The position numbers and the translations under genes are program-made. Source: Parvicella tangerina (GTDB taxonomy: Bacteria; Bacteroidota; Bacteroidia; Flavobacteriales_D; Parvicellaceae). Taken from it: DNA of 64,000 bases. Each line of letters starts with the position of its first letter. Position 1 is the first letter of the stretch. Below are positions 8,075 through 17,863 of this stretch, in pieces. The notes beneath the pieces were generated by a model. The model was given only the letters and a program-made list of their open reading frames with translations, searched no databases and was not told the origin of the DNA. The stretch lies in assembly GCF_907165195.1 (NCBI RefSeq), contig NZ_OU015584.1:2046001-2110000 (forward strand). The letters are read 5' to 3'.

Positions 8075-9703
8075 ATGCCAAAAGCAGTTTACAACGTACC
8101 ATTTCCTTTGAATGAACCTGTTAATCCTTACATTCCTGGAGATAGTGCTACTGAAAGTCTATTAGCAAAGTATAAAGAAATGTATAACCAAGCTCCTATC
8201 GATGTACCTATGTACATTGGCGGGAAGGAAGTTAGAACAGAAGATAAGCGACCAATGTCTCCTCCTCATGACCATCAAAAGGTACTGGGGCATTTCAATT
8301 ATGGAGGTGCTGAACACGTTCATGCGGCAATAGATGCTGCTTTGGCTGCAAAGGCAGAATGGTCTGCGCTACCTTGGGAACACCGGGCTTCTATCTTTTT
8401 GAAGGCTGCAGATCTTTTAGCGGGTCCATTTAGAGATAAAATGAATGCTGCAACAATGCTGGGACAATCCAAGAATGTGATGCAAGCAGAGATTGATGCC
8501 GCATGTGAAATGATTGATTTCTTGAAGTTCAACGTAGCTTACATGCAACAAATTTACGCTGAACAACCAGAAAGTAGTGATGGCGTATGGAATCGATTAG
8601 AGTACAGACCTCTTGAAGGTTTTACTTTTGCGATCACACCGTTTAACTTCACAGCAATTGCGGCAAACCTACCAGCAAGTATGGCGATGATGGGAAATAC
8701 GGTAGTTTGGAAACCAGCAGAGAGTCAAGTCTATAGTGCTCAAGTAATCATGGAGTTATTTAAAGAAGCTGGAGTACCAGACGGGGTGATCAATATGATC
8801 ACTGTTGACGGTCCTGTTGCCGGAGATATTGTTTTCAAGCATAGAGATTTTGCAGGGCTTCATTTCACAGGATCAACCGGAGTGTTCAAGCATTTATGGA
8901 AAGAAATCGGAGCAAACCTTGAAGTATACAGAACTTACCCGAGAATTGTTGGTGAGACTGGAGGAAAGGATTTTGTTGTTGCTCATCGATCGGCACATCC
9001 AAAACAAGTAGCTACCGCAATCTCAAGAGGAGCTTTTGAATTTCAGGGACAAAAGTGTTCTGCGGCTTCCAGAGCTTATTTGCCTTCTAACATTGCACAA
9101 GAAGTACTTGATTATGTTGTAGAAGATGTGAACTCTTTCAAAATGGGATCAACTGAAGACCCATCTAATTTCATCAATGCAGTAATCGATGAAAAAGCAT
9201 TTGATAAAATAGCCGGATACATTGACTTCATCAACAATGCTGACGATGCAAAAGTTCTTGCCGGAGGAAAATACGATAAATCTAAGGGGTACTTTATTGA
9301 ACCAACTGTTGTAGTTACAGAGAATCCAAAGTTTAAGACGATGTGCGAGGAAATCTTTGGTCCGGTAATTACTATCTATGTTTATGATGAGAATAAGTTT
9401 GAAGAAACATGTCACTTGGTAGATGAAACTTCCGATTACGCGCTAACAGGGTGTATCTTCTCTCAGGATAGATATGCGATTAATACAGGAATGAAAATTC
9501 TTGAGAATGCGGCAGGAAACTTCTACATCAACGACAAGCCCACTGGAGCCGTGGTTGGGCAGCAGCCTTTCGGAGGAGCTAGAGGTAGCGGAACCAATGA
9601 TAAGGCAGGTTCTTACTTAAACTTATTGAGATGGGTTTCACCAAGAACGATTAAAGAGACATTTGTGTCTCCAACAGATTATAGATACCCATTCCTAGGT
9701 TAA
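8075..9703 (+). CDS. pruA: L-glutamate gamma-semialdehyde (delta-1-pyrroline-5-carboxylate) dehydrogenase
   Basis: This is a 542-residue NAD-dependent aldehyde dehydrogenase that performs the second step of proline degradation to glutamate. Visible motifs are ITPFNFTAIAANLPASMAMMGNTVVWKPA (cofactor and structural core, about 190-218), HFTGSTGVFK (Rossmann loop), GETGGKDFVV with the general base Glu, FQGQKCSAASRAY with the nucleophile Cys at about residue 329, and CEEIFGPVITIYVY. Length and C-terminus (GTNDKAGSYLNLLRWVSPRTIKETF) fit the group that includes mitochondrial ALDH4A1. It is monocistronic, with a good promoter and terminator. Confidence 0.95.
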   Translation: MPKAVYNVPFPLNEPVNPYIPGDSATESLLAKYKEMYNQAPIDVPMYIGGKEVRTEDKRPMSPPHDHQKVLGHFNYGGAEHVHAAIDAALAAKAEWSALPWEHRASIFLKAADLLAGPFRDKMNAATMLGQSKNVMQAEIDAACEMIDFLKFNVAYMQQIYAEQPESSDGVWNRLEYRPLEGFTFAITPFNFTAIAANLPASMAMMGNTVVWKPAESQVYSAQVIMELFKEAGVPDGVINMITVDGPVAGDIVFKHRDFAGLHFTGSTGVFKHLWKEIGANLEVYRTYPRIVGETGGKDFVVAHRSAHPKQVATAISRGAFEFQGQKCSAASRAYLPSNIAQEVLDYVVEDVNSFKMGSTEDPSNFINAVIDEKAFDKIAGYIDFINNADDAKVLAGGKYDKSKGYFIEPTVVVTENPKFKTMCEEIFGPVITIYVYDENKFEETCHLVDETSDYALTGCIFSQDRYAINTGMKILENAAGNFYINDKPTGAVVGQQPFGGARGSGTNDKAGSYLNLLRWVSPRTIKETFVSPTDYRYPFLG

Positions 9704-9723
9704 TTGGGTTAAACCATTCTAAG

Positions 9724-9749
9724 AAAGTCTCAACTTCAGTTGGGACTTT
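9724..9749 (+). terminator. Rho-independent terminator after pruA
   Basis: An 11-bp stem with one G-T pair (AAAGTCTCAAC/GTTGGGACTTT) and a TTCA loop is followed by a run of T residues. Confidence 0.85.
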
Positions 9750-9781
9750 TCTTTTTTTTACACAATAAGTTGCACATTTTG

Positions 9782-9789
9782 TAAGTTTG
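9782..9789 (+). promoter_or_regulatory. -7 promoter element (TAAGTTTG) of porZ
   Basis: An exact TAnnTTTG match lies 14 bases before the ATG at 9803. Confidence 0.45.
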
Positions 9790-9802
9790 TAACGCTGATT
9801 AC

Positions 9803-12133
9803 ATGAAGAGTTCGATCTCATCCATATTACTCATCATTCTTACTTTCAACCTATACTCACAGGCAGAGTTTGGAGTTGAAATGTGGCGTGATCACCTTCC
9901 CTACTTTGACGTTAAACAGGTAGCTAAAGTCGATCAAATTGCTTACGGAGCAACAGACTATGGGTTATATCGTGTGGATGAAAATGAAGGAACCATCGAG
10001 CAGTTGAATACCGTATTTGGTTTATCTGATTTTGCGGTGAGTACCATCGCTGCGAATGATTATGCTAAAACCCTGATCATTGGATATACCAACGGCAATA
10101 TTGATTTGATCAAGGATAATAAGGTGCAAAACATCAATGCAATTTTGGAAAGTAACGTTGTTGGAGATCGGACCATCTATAGCATTCATTGTAAAGATCA
10201 GTTTGCTTACCTTGCTTGCGGTTTTGGGATTGTGGTAATGGATGTCTCCAGACAAGAGATCAAAGACACCTATTATATCGGCAATAATGGATCAGCTTTG
10301 AAAGTCAACGATTTAACCATTTCGTCAGATAAAATTTATGCTGTCACAGCTGAAGGCCTCTATTATGCAAATCTCTCCGCTCCATTTCTTTCTGACTTCA
10401 GTGTGTGGAGTCGCGAAGAGAGCTTCAATAACTATTCTGATGAATTTGAACTTATTCATTTTCAAAATAATCGAATCTATCTGGTGAACCAATACGATGA
10501 TTTTTCTGATGACACCCTATTTGTTTATGACGAAGGATTTCAGCTATTACACCAGCAATTTGATGATGATTTTACAGGAATAGAAGCAAAGAATGAACAA
10601 GAAGTAATCATTGCACTGAATTACAATATGATTGTTCAAGATGAGAACTATGCTACTCTCGAAACTATTTACACCTATAATGGAGAGCAAAACGTAGCGA
10701 GTAATCATGCTATTTGGGATGGAAACAACTATTGGATTGGAGACGCGCAGTACGGTTTAAACCGTTGCTCATCAAACTGGGATAATGAACATTTTTTTAT
10801 TTCTGGCCCCATCAACAACAGGTGTTTCCAGATCGCTACGTCAAAAGACCGAGCCTATGTAGCATCAGGATTAGTTACTGGATCAGCTTGGAACAATGAG
10901 TATGTATCTGATGGCGTTTATGTTTTTGATCAGTACGATTGGTTCGCTCACAACAGTAACACCGAGGATCTAATTCCTTCTGACTCTTCTTTCGATTTTA
11001 TCTATGCAGCCGTTGATCCTCACGATGAGAAACATGCATTATTTTGTTCTTTTCAAGGAGGCCTCTATGAATACCAAGACGGTGAAGTGGTGGCAAGATA
11101 CGGTTCTAATAACAGTCCGTTGAGTCCAAGTTTGGTTCATACCAATCAGATCAAAGTGGGAGCAGCTCAATTTGATGACGAAGGTAATATTTGGGCTGCC
11201 AACTCTTTTGTAAATAATCCGCTTGTATTGATAGACAACGCTGGCGACACCATGGCCTTTAACATTGGTTCTGCTGGAATCAATGCGGTTATTACGGACT
11301 TGCTCGTTGACAATACCAATCATCATATTTGGTTGGCGGTCCGTAGCAAGGGGGTCGTGGTTTACGATTATAACGATACCCCTCTCGACCCTTCTGATGA
11401 TCAGAAAATCTTACTGACAGACACTGAAGGAGCTGGGAACTTGCCCTCTACCAATATCAATTGTTTAACGATGGATAAGGATGGAGAAATATGGGTAGGT
11501 ACTGAAAAAGGTCCTGCCGTGTTCTTTAATCCTGGAAGTATTTTTCAAACGGGCGCAGATCTTGATGCGAGTCAGGTATTATTACTTCAAGACGGTTCGT
11601 ATCAGTACTTACTGGAAACACAAGTGATTAGCGAAATCGCCATAGATGGAGCGAACCGAAAGTGGTTTGGAACTGCTGCCGGAGGAGTATTCCTAATGAG
11701 CGAAGATGGAACAGAGCAAGTCTATGCCTTTAACACAGAGAATAGTCCAATGTTCTCTAATAATGTCGTGTCGTTGGGAGTAGTAGAATCAACTGGAGAA
11801 GTTCTTATTGGTACCAATCAGGGGATTATTGGTTTTAGAAGCACAGCTACAGAGCCAGCATCAAGTTATGCAGATATTTACTGCTACCCCAACCCTGTTC
11901 GACCTGGCTATAATGGTCCAATCGCCATAAAGGGCTTAACAGAAAATAGTGATGTGAAAATCACCGATGCCGCTGGTAATATGGTCAATGAAAGCACCTC
12001 ATTTGGAGGGCAAGCTGTTTGGTATGGAGATGATGTATATGGTAATCCCGTTTCATCGGGAGTCTATTATGTATTCTTAGTCAGTGAAGGCGGACAATTA
12101 AAAGCTAAAACTAAGGTTCTCATTATTCGATAG
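9803..12133 (+). CDS. porZ: PorZ-like T9SS attachment-complex protein
   Basis: This encodes 776 residues, the length expected of PorZ. A signal peptide (MKSSISSILLIILTFNLYSQA) is followed by two regulator-type beta-propellers with blade motifs such as YGATDYGLYRVDE, NIWAANSFVNNPLVL, EIWVGTEKGPAVFF and RKWFGTAAGGVF. The last 80 residues are a type A T9SS sorting domain (DIYCYPNPVRPGYNGPI to SSGVYYVFLV). In Porphyromonas PorZ is a cell-surface part of the T9SS attachment complex that binds A-LPS. Domain layout, length and CTD all fit; the name is by analogy. The other T9SS-type proteins in this window would depend on this machinery. Confidence 0.82.
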   Translation: MKSSISSILLIILTFNLYSQAEFGVEMWRDHLPYFDVKQVAKVDQIAYGATDYGLYRVDENEGTIEQLNTVFGLSDFAVSTIAANDYAKTLIIGYTNGNIDLIKDNKVQNINAILESNVVGDRTIYSIHCKDQFAYLACGFGIVVMDVSRQEIKDTYYIGNNGSALKVNDLTISSDKIYAVTAEGLYYANLSAPFLSDFSVWSREESFNNYSDEFELIHFQNNRIYLVNQYDDFSDDTLFVYDEGFQLLHQQFDDDFTGIEAKNEQEVIIALNYNMIVQDENYATLETIYTYNGEQNVASNHAIWDGNNYWIGDAQYGLNRCSSNWDNEHFFISGPINNRCFQIATSKDRAYVASGLVTGSAWNNEYVSDGVYVFDQYDWFAHNSNTEDLIPSDSSFDFIYAAVDPHDEKHALFCSFQGGLYEYQDGEVVARYGSNNSPLSPSLVHTNQIKVGAAQFDDEGNIWAANSFVNNPLVLIDNAGDTMAFNIGSAGINAVITDLLVDNTNHHIWLAVRSKGVVVYDYNDTPLDPSDDQKILLTDTEGAGNLPSTNINCLTMDKDGEIWVGTEKGPAVFFNPGSIFQTGADLDASQVLLLQDGSYQYLLETQVISEIAIDGANRKWFGTAAGGVFLMSEDGTEQVYAFNTENSPMFSNNVVSLGVVESTGEVLIGTNQGIIGFRSTATEPASSYADIYCYPNPVRPGYNGPIAIKGLTENSDVKITDAAGNMVNESTSFGGQAVWYGDDVYGNPVSSGVYYVFLVSEGGQLKAKTKVLIIR

Positions 12134-12157
12134 GTTTCAAAGTACATTTTAAAACAA

Positions 12158-12186
12158 AAAAGGTAGCTCAATATGAACTACCTTTT
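12158..12186. terminator. Bidirectional terminator between convergent genes
   Basis: A 9-bp stem (AAAAGGTAG/CTACCTTTT) with an 11-nt loop has A and T tracts on both sides. It lies between porZ and the coiled-coil gene. Confidence 0.75.
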
Positions 12187-12208
12187 GATTAGAACCGATT
12201 CAATCAAC

Positions 12209-13477
12209 TTATTGCTTTAAGTATTTCTTATACTTTTTATTCAACTTTTCAATCTTTTCATTCACTTTAGATACATCTAGATCCAACTCCGAATATTCAG
12301 CGTTTATCTTATCCTGTTCCGCTTTTGCTTCTTCAGGTGATAATTTACCCTTCTTCATTTTCTTGTCCAGCTTTTCCTGTTTCTTATCCACCTTCTCACG
12401 TTTATCAGCTATTTTCTCCAGATCACCCTCGTAGCCTTCTAACTTTTTATTGTACTTCTCAAGTTTTGATTTAAGCTTCTCCGCCTCTTCTGCTTCTTTC
12501 TCCGCCTCTTTAGCAGCTTTCTCTTCTTCCTTAGCTAATTTCTCTGCTTCCTTGGCAGCCTTTTCCTCTTCCTTTGCTTCTTCCTTCGCTTTTTCTTCCG
12601 CCTCTTTTGCTTTTCCTGCTTCTTTCTCAGCTTCCTTCTCCTCTTTCTTCATTTCTTCTTTAGCTTCCTTTTCAGCTTTCTTAGCTTCTTTTTCTGCTTC
12701 TTTCTTCATCTCCTCGGCTTCTTCTTCAGCTTTCTCCTTTGCCATTTGCTCTTCATAAGCCTTTAGCTTTTCAGCTTGCTCTTTTTTATGTTGCTCCGTT
12801 TCATTTTGAGCCTCCTCTGCATTCAATTTGGCCTGTTCAGCTTTCTTAGCAGCTTCTTCTTGAAGCTTTTCTGCTTCCGATTTGTGCTGTTCAGCCTCAT
12901 TCATTGCATCTTCCTTTTTAGCTTCTGCATCTGCTTTGGCTTTTTCGGCCTCTTCTTTAGATAGCTTTGCATTTTCAGCATCACTCTTAAACTCTTCTGT
13001 CTTCTCCGTAGCATCTTCTTTTTTATCCTCAAGTTTCTGAAGCTTCTGCTCAGATTTTTCTACCACCTTAGACATGTTATTGTCAATTTGGATAGTTGTA
13101 CTTGCAGACATTCCATCTACAAGCTTTTGCATCTTCACGTCATAGGAAGAGCTATTCTTAAGAATGGCACCTTGAAGGATAACTGTTTGAAGTTCCTTCA
13201 TTTCTGTTTTAATATCTACAGGACTACCGTCATAATTGTCAATCTTGATTGTAGCTTGTCCTTTTAGATTGGAAACCCCTGATCCTATCGTTTTACCACC
13301 AGCAGTAATCGTTACTGTTGCTCCACCAACCGGAGCTTCATCTCGGGTTACATGTACTTTGACTGTGATGGACTCCACCCCTACTTCAAGGGTATTCAGG
13401 ACAGGTGAATCTGTCAATGCAAAAGAATTCAACCCTCCTGCTATAATAATTGCGACTAAAAGTATTTTTTTCTTCAT
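12209..13477 (-). CDS. Secreted Lys/Glu/Ala coiled-coil protein with N-terminal Ig-like domain
   Basis: I chose the ATG at 13477 (422 residues) because it directly precedes a signal peptide, MKKKILLVAIIIAGGLNSFAL; a longer frame upstream lacks one. Residues 30-120 look like a carboxypeptidase-regulatory/Ig-type beta-sandwich (VTRDEAPVGGATVTITAGGKTIG). Residues 150-350 are almost pure KEAEK-type heptads, predicted as one long charged coiled coil. The C-terminal 70 residues hold further helices. It is likely a periplasmic or surface fibrous protein, although no T9SS domain is seen. It lies 46 bp downstream of the SPOR-domain gene, on the same strand. Function unknown. Confidence 0.75.
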   Translation of the reverse strand: MKKKILLVAIIIAGGLNSFALTDSPVLNTLEVGVESITVKVHVTRDEAPVGGATVTITAGGKTIGSGVSNLKGQATIKIDNYDGSPVDIKTEMKELQTVILQGAILKNSSSYDVKMQKLVDGMSASTTIQIDNNMSKVVEKSEQKLQKLEDKKEDATEKTEEFKSDAENAKLSKEEAEKAKADAEAKKEDAMNEAEQHKSEAEKLQEEAAKKAEQAKLNAEEAQNETEQHKKEQAEKLKAYEEQMAKEKAEEEAEEMKKEAEKEAKKAEKEAKEEMKKEEKEAEKEAGKAKEAEEKAKEEAKEEEKAAKEAEKLAKEEEKAAKEAEKEAEEAEKLKSKLEKYNKKLEGYEGDLEKIADKREKVDKKQEKLDKKMKKGKLSPEEAKAEQDKINAEYSELDLDVSKVNEKIEKLNKKYKKYLKQ

Positions 13478-13522
13478 ATTCTTTTGGTTTGGTTGTAAAT
13501 GTATCGAAAACTTTGCCAAAGT

Positions 13523-15139
13523 CTACAGTTTTTTGACGAAGCCATCATTTCCAGCATTCTTAAAACTCTCTAAGGCAGACTTAGCAGCATCTTTAGAAGA
13601 GTGAGACGAAACACGAACAGTGTACAGCCCGTTGTACTTTCCAAGGACTTTTGCACTGGAATATCCCATTGATTTTAGTTTTTCTACTTTGTTTTCTGCG
13701 TTTGCTTTTGACGAATACGACCCTGCAACAATATGCCAATCGCCTTCACTGGATGAGTTCACTACAGGAGTCTCTACCTTTTCAGGTTCGATCTCCTCTA
13801 CGGGTTCCTCAATAGTTTCTTCAACCTGTGTATTAGCAATTTCCTCCTCATTTGTTGGATTTTCTTCTGAATCTTCTGGTTGTTCCTGATGGTCAACAGG
13901 AGTAATGCTCTCCTCCTCTGTTTCTGTATTATCCTCAGCTGTAGCAGTAGACGAGTTCTCTTGCTCACCCTGTTTTTCATCATCATGTCCCTCAGCAAGG
14001 TCCTTGGGCTCGTGCTTCTTTTCAAACCACCCCATGATCATGTCTTTCTTTAAGTAACCAAATGTTCCGCCCCCAAGTAAAATAAGTAATAAAGCTACCC
14101 AAAGGATCCAACGCTTTTTTCGTTTACCATTTTCCTTTTCCGTTTTCTCAACTCCATTCACAATAGCTGCAATAGCTTCTTCCTCTTCTTTATCATTTTT
14201 AGCTGGCTGCTCTATAGCTGCAGCTTTCTCTTTTATTGTCTTCTCTTCCTCGGACTTTGGCTGAGGAGTCTGCTCTGTTTTTTTATTCTCTTGTACAGGT
14301 TTTTCAACTTCCGCTTTCTTTTCAGGTACTTCAGGAGGAGTTGGTTCCTTCTTCTCTTCGGATTGAGGTGCTGATTTATCTTCTGTTGGTGGTAAAGGCT
14401 TATCTTCTTCTTTCTTAGGTTCAGAAGTATCCACTTTGTTCGTTTTTTCTTCTTTAGTTACATTAACTTCTGTAACTGCATTTTTAGGAGCTTTCACCTC
14501 TGAAGAAGTAGATTTTTCTATGTTCTCTTCTGTTTCCTTTTCCTTTTTCTTTCCGTTAAGTTCATCGAGCTTAGTATTCAATGCAGCAACTACGGTCTTT
14601 CTTGAATCACCTCTAGTAAAATCGATTAACTCATTCTTGTCCATGTAGCTAGCGACCATCTCAACCACCTCCTTCGCCTTATAGTCCAGCGATTGCTTAG
14701 CTTTTGGTTTTTCTTCTTTTTTCTCCTCTTTAGCAGGAGGGACAACGTCAGGAGATTTGGTTTCTTCCACTTCTTCAGGCTGCTCTTTCTTATCCTCGGC
14801 TTCATTGCTAGCTGGGGCGGCAGCAGGCGATGCTCCAGAAGGTTTTGCTGTAAATTTGATCTTCCCATCAACTCTCGTAAGCTCTCCTACACCATCGAAG
14901 AGAACCGACTTCCCATTTTCTAAATCAGCTTGTAAACGATTTACCCACTCCGTAATCTCTGATTTTGCCGTAGCTTCATCAACGCCTTTCTCTTCGGCAA
15001 TAAACTTGGTCAGTTTACCATCATCATACTTTAGGAATTCATTAAACATGAAGGTTTTCCCCATTTTCATCACAGCTCCGAAATTTGGGATGATACTGGT
15101 GCTATTTACTTCTGTTGATTTGAGAATTAAGTTATTCAT
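13523..15139 (-). CDS. HU-CCDC81-type and SPOR domain transmembrane protein
   Basis: This encodes 538 residues. The N-terminal 100 residues match the HU-like CCDC81 domain of Bacteroidota (FMFNEFLKYDDGKLTKFIAEEKGVD, SVLFDGVGELTRVDGKIKF). A second short helical module lies at about 155-195. A long low-complexity Glu/Lys/Pro linker leads to one membrane segment (RWILWVALLLILLGGGTFGYL, about 347-367), an acidic periplasmic linker, and a C-terminal SPOR domain (WHIVAGSYSSKANAENKVEKL) that binds denuded peptidoglycan at division sites. It may link a cytoplasmic HU-like domain to the septal wall. The neighbouring genes are envelope-related. Confidence 0.85.
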   Translation of the reverse strand: MNNLILKSTEVNSTSIIPNFGAVMKMGKTFMFNEFLKYDDGKLTKFIAEEKGVDEATAKSEITEWVNRLQADLENGKSVLFDGVGELTRVDGKIKFTAKPSGASPAAAPASNEAEDKKEQPEEVEETKSPDVVPPAKEEKKEEKPKAKQSLDYKAKEVVEMVASYMDKNELIDFTRGDSRKTVVAALNTKLDELNGKKKEKETEENIEKSTSSEVKAPKNAVTEVNVTKEEKTNKVDTSEPKKEEDKPLPPTEDKSAPQSEEKKEPTPPEVPEKKAEVEKPVQENKKTEQTPQPKSEEEKTIKEKAAAIEQPAKNDKEEEEAIAAIVNGVEKTEKENGKRKKRWILWVALLLILLGGGTFGYLKKDMIMGWFEKKHEPKDLAEGHDDEKQGEQENSSTATAEDNTETEEESITPVDHQEQPEDSEENPTNEEEIANTQVEETIEEPVEEIEPEKVETPVVNSSSEGDWHIVAGSYSSKANAENKVEKLKSMGYSSAKVLGKYNGLYTVRVSSHSSKDAAKSALESFKNAGNDGFVKKL

Positions 15140-15149
15140 TATTAGCGTT

Positions 15150-15968
15150 TTATTTTACTACACTTAAACCAATTTTAACCTCGTCTAAAGGCATATCTGT
15201 CTTATCGGTTTCTAATTTAGCAATTTTATCTACAACAGACATTCCCTCCACAACCTTTCCAAAAACCGTGTAATCGCCATCCAGGTGGGGTGTTCCACCA
15301 TATTTCAGGTACATTGACTTCTCTTTCTCTGTTAATTCTAAGTCGTATTTTTTGATAACTCCTTCCAAATACTTCTTCGTCATTGGCTTGCGTTGTACAA
15401 TGTAAAAATTATAGCAACTGCTATTTTTGTTGCGATCTTCTTCAGGAATCTCCCATTGTTCATTAACGGCCATTGCTACATTACCCCTTATGTGATAATG
15501 GTGGGGGTGAATCTCATCAGGAATGGTATAGACTCCATGCTCCTTCATTTTTGTGTTTACTTCAGCTCGATCTGAAGATCCACCCTGCACAACAAAATCC
15601 TCCACTACCCTATAGAATATGGTGGAATCTATCACCCCTTTTTTAGCCAACATTAAAAAATTTGCCCGATGTAATGGAGTGTCGTCAAACAACTCAATAA
15701 CGATATCACCAAATTTGGTAGAAATCTTAACCTTGTTCTCCTTGTTAAGATGACCAAATACGGTCAGTTTTTGTACGACATTCTCGTTCGTGATTTTATT
15801 GGTATCTGGTTTGGGAAGATTAGCTAAATAAATAGAGTCCTGTTTCTTTTTCTCAGCCATATCCTGTTCAAACTCTTCAGTATATTTAGAATAATCCTCT
15901 TCCTCACTTGAACAACCAATTAATAAGGCAGTTAATACGATAATTCCAAAAAAACAAATCTGTCTCAT
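15150..15968 (-). CDS. Cyclophilin-type peptidyl-prolyl isomerase, lipoprotein
   Basis: This encodes 272 residues with a lipoprotein signal ([21 protein letters not shown]). The cyclophilin domain covers about 80-272, with [33 protein letters not shown] (catalytic Arg-Val and QGG) and [21 protein letters not shown]. It carries an insertion between strands, as in several periplasmic Bacteroidota cyclophilins. It should fold proteins in the periplasm. The start overlaps the stop of the J-domain gene by 4 bp, so the two are translationally coupled. Confidence 0.9.
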   Translation of the reverse strand: MRQICFFGIIVLTALLIGCSSEEEDYSKYTEEFEQDMAEKKKQDSIYLANLPKPDTNKITNENVVQKLTVFGHLNKENKVKISTKFGDIVIELFDDTPLHRANFLMLAKKGVIDSTIFYRVVEDFVVQGGSSDRAEVNTKMKEHGVYTIPDEIHPHHYHIRGNVAMAVNEQWEIPEEDRNKNSSCYNFYIVQRKPMTKKYLEGVIKKYDLELTEKEKSMYLKYGGTPHLDGDYTVFGKVVEGMSVVDKIAKLETDKTDMPLDEVKIGLSVVK

Positions 15969-16858
15969 CCTTCTAGTTTATAAAAAACAAATTGCAATAT
16001 GTAAATGATACTCGTTAATAATCCCAGGTAGGTTGTCAAATATACAAATACAATGTAGAAAGAATTTGCTCCGCGAAAAAACCGGACAATAAAGGGTGCT
16101 AAAAAGATTACAAAATACAACCAAAAAAGAAAATGCATTCTTCCTCGGTGATACACAATGCGTTGGTCTCCATCTACAGCCCTAAAACCAAGGTAGTCAT
16201 TAAAAAGTGGAGTCTGTAGCACCTCTATTGCAGTATTTTCTCCTACAGCATGCCAATCGTCTTCATTCATCCTGGCATGTAATTCAATAAAAACATCATG
16301 ATTTGAAATATCTGGGTGATCAATTCGGTGCTGCTGACTAGCTTCCACATCATAAATGAGGTAGTCAATCCGCAATCCCGACTGTGAATAATTCATCAGT
16401 ACACCACTTATTTTTTTTGGTGCCAAGACTAAATAATCCAGGGATATTAAAGATAAGAAGATCGTGCAGATCAATAAAGTGAATGGAACCAAATAACGCA
16501 TGTGTGAACGTTGCATTTGGGAAAGCGAGATTTGATGAATATGCTCCTCTTCAAACGCTTTTCTTTCTGCGTATTCCCTGGCCCATTGCATCCTCTTTTC
16601 GAGTTCCTCTGGAGTAAGATCTTTGTGATATTTCCTCCTGCTATCATGCCCTCCTTTAAAGGGTGGCTCCTCCTGAACTTGATCACCTTCCAACAGCCCT
16701 TCATAAGCTTCACAAATCCGAACAAACATTTTATTTGCATCAGCTGAAGGATTTTTATCGGGATGGTACTTTAACGCTAGTTTTCTAAAAGCCTTTTTAA
16801 TCTCCGTTTCTGTAGCGTTCTGACCTACTCCCAGTATTTTTGCGTATTCTCGTTTCAA
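15965..16858 (-). CDS. Membrane-anchored J-domain (DnaJ-like) protein
   Basis: This encodes 297 residues from a TTG start; no ATG fits upstream of the J-domain. Residues 1-60 form a J-domain ([34 protein letters not shown]) with the essential HPD. A charged helix follows ([20 protein letters not shown]), then a membrane segment at about 120-140 ([21 protein letters not shown]), a soluble loop of about 80 residues and two or three further membrane segments near the C-terminus. It probably recruits DnaK to the inner membrane. It is the first gene of a rightward-to-leftward operon with the cyclophilin. Confidence 0.85.
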   Translation of the reverse strand: MKREYAKILGVGQNATETEIKKAFRKLALKYHPDKNPSADANKMFVRICEAYEGLLEGDQVQEEPPFKGGHDSRRKYHKDLTPEELEKRMQWAREYAERKAFEEEHIHQISLSQMQRSHMRYLVPFTLLICTIFLSLISLDYLVLAPKKISGVLMNYSQSGLRIDYLIYDVEASQQHRIDHPDISNHDVFIELHARMNEDDWHAVGENTAIEVLQTPLFNDYLGFRAVDGDQRIVYHRGRMHFLFWLYFVIFLAPFIVRFFRGANSFYIVFVYLTTYLGLLTSIIYILQFVFYKLEG

Positions 16859-16933
16859 GCAATCGTGATTAATTCACATCTAAACCTTAATAAAGGTAAC
16901 GCAAAATTAAAAAATCGATACATGGATAATTCA

Positions 16934-16941
16934 TATATTTG
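16934..16941 (+). promoter_or_regulatory. -7 promoter element (TATATTTG) of fabI
   Basis: An exact TAnnTTTG match lies 28 bases before the ATG at 16969. Confidence 0.5.
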
Positions 16942-16968
16942 ACCAATTAATCATAAATTCAAAAGCAA

Positions 16969-17775
16969 ATGTCTACAGATATACTGAAAGGTAAGAAAGG
17001 AATTATTTTTGGTGCACTCAACGAAATGTCAATTGCATGGAAAGTTGCTCAGAAGGCACATGAACAAGGTGCTCAATTTGTACTTACCAATGCTCCTATT
17101 GCAATGCGAATGGGAGAAATTAACAAATTGGCTGAAGAAACAAATTCTGAGATCATTCCAGCGGATGCGACTTCTGTTGAAGATCTCGAGAATCTGATTA
17201 CGAAAGCGCAGGAGATTCTTGGCGGCAAACTTGACTTCATACTTCATTCAATTGGTATGTCACCGAATGTCCGTAAGAAAAAGCACTATACAGACATCAA
17301 TTATGAATGGTATAAAACCACGCTTGATGTTTCTGCTACCTCACTTCACAAGACATTGGCGATTGCGAAAAAACAAGATGCGATCAATGATTGGGGTTCT
17401 GTAGTTGCCTTGACCTATATTGCAGCTCAGCGAATATTTCCTGACTATGGAGATATGGCAGATGCAAAATCATTGTTGGAATCCATCACAAGAAGCTTCG
17501 GGTATCATTACGGTGTAGACAAAAAAGTAAGAATAAATACTATTTCTCAATCTCCTACTGTAACAACTGCTGGAAGTGGTGTTGGAGGGTTTGATAAGTT
17601 CATCTCCTATGCTGAAAAAATGAGTCCGCTTGGAAATGCTTCTGCCGAAGCTTGCGCTGATTACTGTATTGCGATGTTTAGTGATCTTACCAAGTATGTA
17701 ACCATGCAAAACCTCTATCATGACGGAGGTTTCTCTGCAACTGGTGTGACGAACGACATAATGGACATGATGTAA
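16969..17775 (+). CDS. fabI: Enoyl-[acyl-carrier-protein] reductase (NADH)
   Basis: This 268-residue short-chain dehydrogenase-like enzyme performs the last reduction of fatty-acid elongation. The N-terminal nucleotide-binding stretch is GKKGIIFGALNEMSIAWKVA, the FabI version of the glycine motif. DFILHSIGMSP is the conserved mid-strand. The catalytic Tyr-x6-Lys is YGDMADAKS at about 159-167. The C-terminal substrate loop is TTAGSGVGGFDKFISYAEKMSPLGNA. All key residues are present. It is monocistronic. Confidence 0.95.
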   Translation: MSTDILKGKKGIIFGALNEMSIAWKVAQKAHEQGAQFVLTNAPIAMRMGEINKLAEETNSEIIPADATSVEDLENLITKAQEILGGKLDFILHSIGMSPNVRKKKHYTDINYEWYKTTLDVSATSLHKTLAIAKKQDAINDWGSVVALTYIAAQRIFPDYGDMADAKSLLESITRSFGYHYGVDKKVRINTISQSPTVTTAGSGVGGFDKFISYAEKMSPLGNASAEACADYCIAMFSDLTKYVTMQNLYHDGGFSATGVTNDIMDMM

Positions 17776-17776
17776 T

Positions 17777-17794
17777 CCGTCTGAGTGAGGACGG
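17777..17794 (+). terminator. Weak terminator after fabI
   Basis: A 5-bp stem (CCGTC/GACGG) with an 8-nt loop is followed by TAGTTTTT. It is short, so moderately supported. Confidence 0.45.
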
Positions 17795-17822
17795 TAGTTT
17801 TTAATATCAAATTAATATTTAC

Positions 17823-17830
17823 TACTTTTG
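17823..17830 (+). promoter_or_regulatory. -7 promoter element (TACTTTTG)
   Basis: An exact TAnnTTTG match lies 34 bases before the ATG at 17864. Confidence 0.45.
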
Positions 17831-17863
17831 CTAAGCTATTAACTTAATTAAATTAAGATTTTA

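Noticed and set aside
12450-12964. Phe/Ser/Ala-rich plus-strand reading frames opposite the coiled-coil gene
   Set aside because: They are antisense reads of GAA/AAA/GCC-rich codons of the KEA protein.
13236-15167. Further plus-strand frames opposite the HU-SPOR gene
   Set aside because: Compositionally biased shadows of Lys/Glu/Pro codons, without signal peptides or start context that would outweigh the well-supported minus-strand gene.
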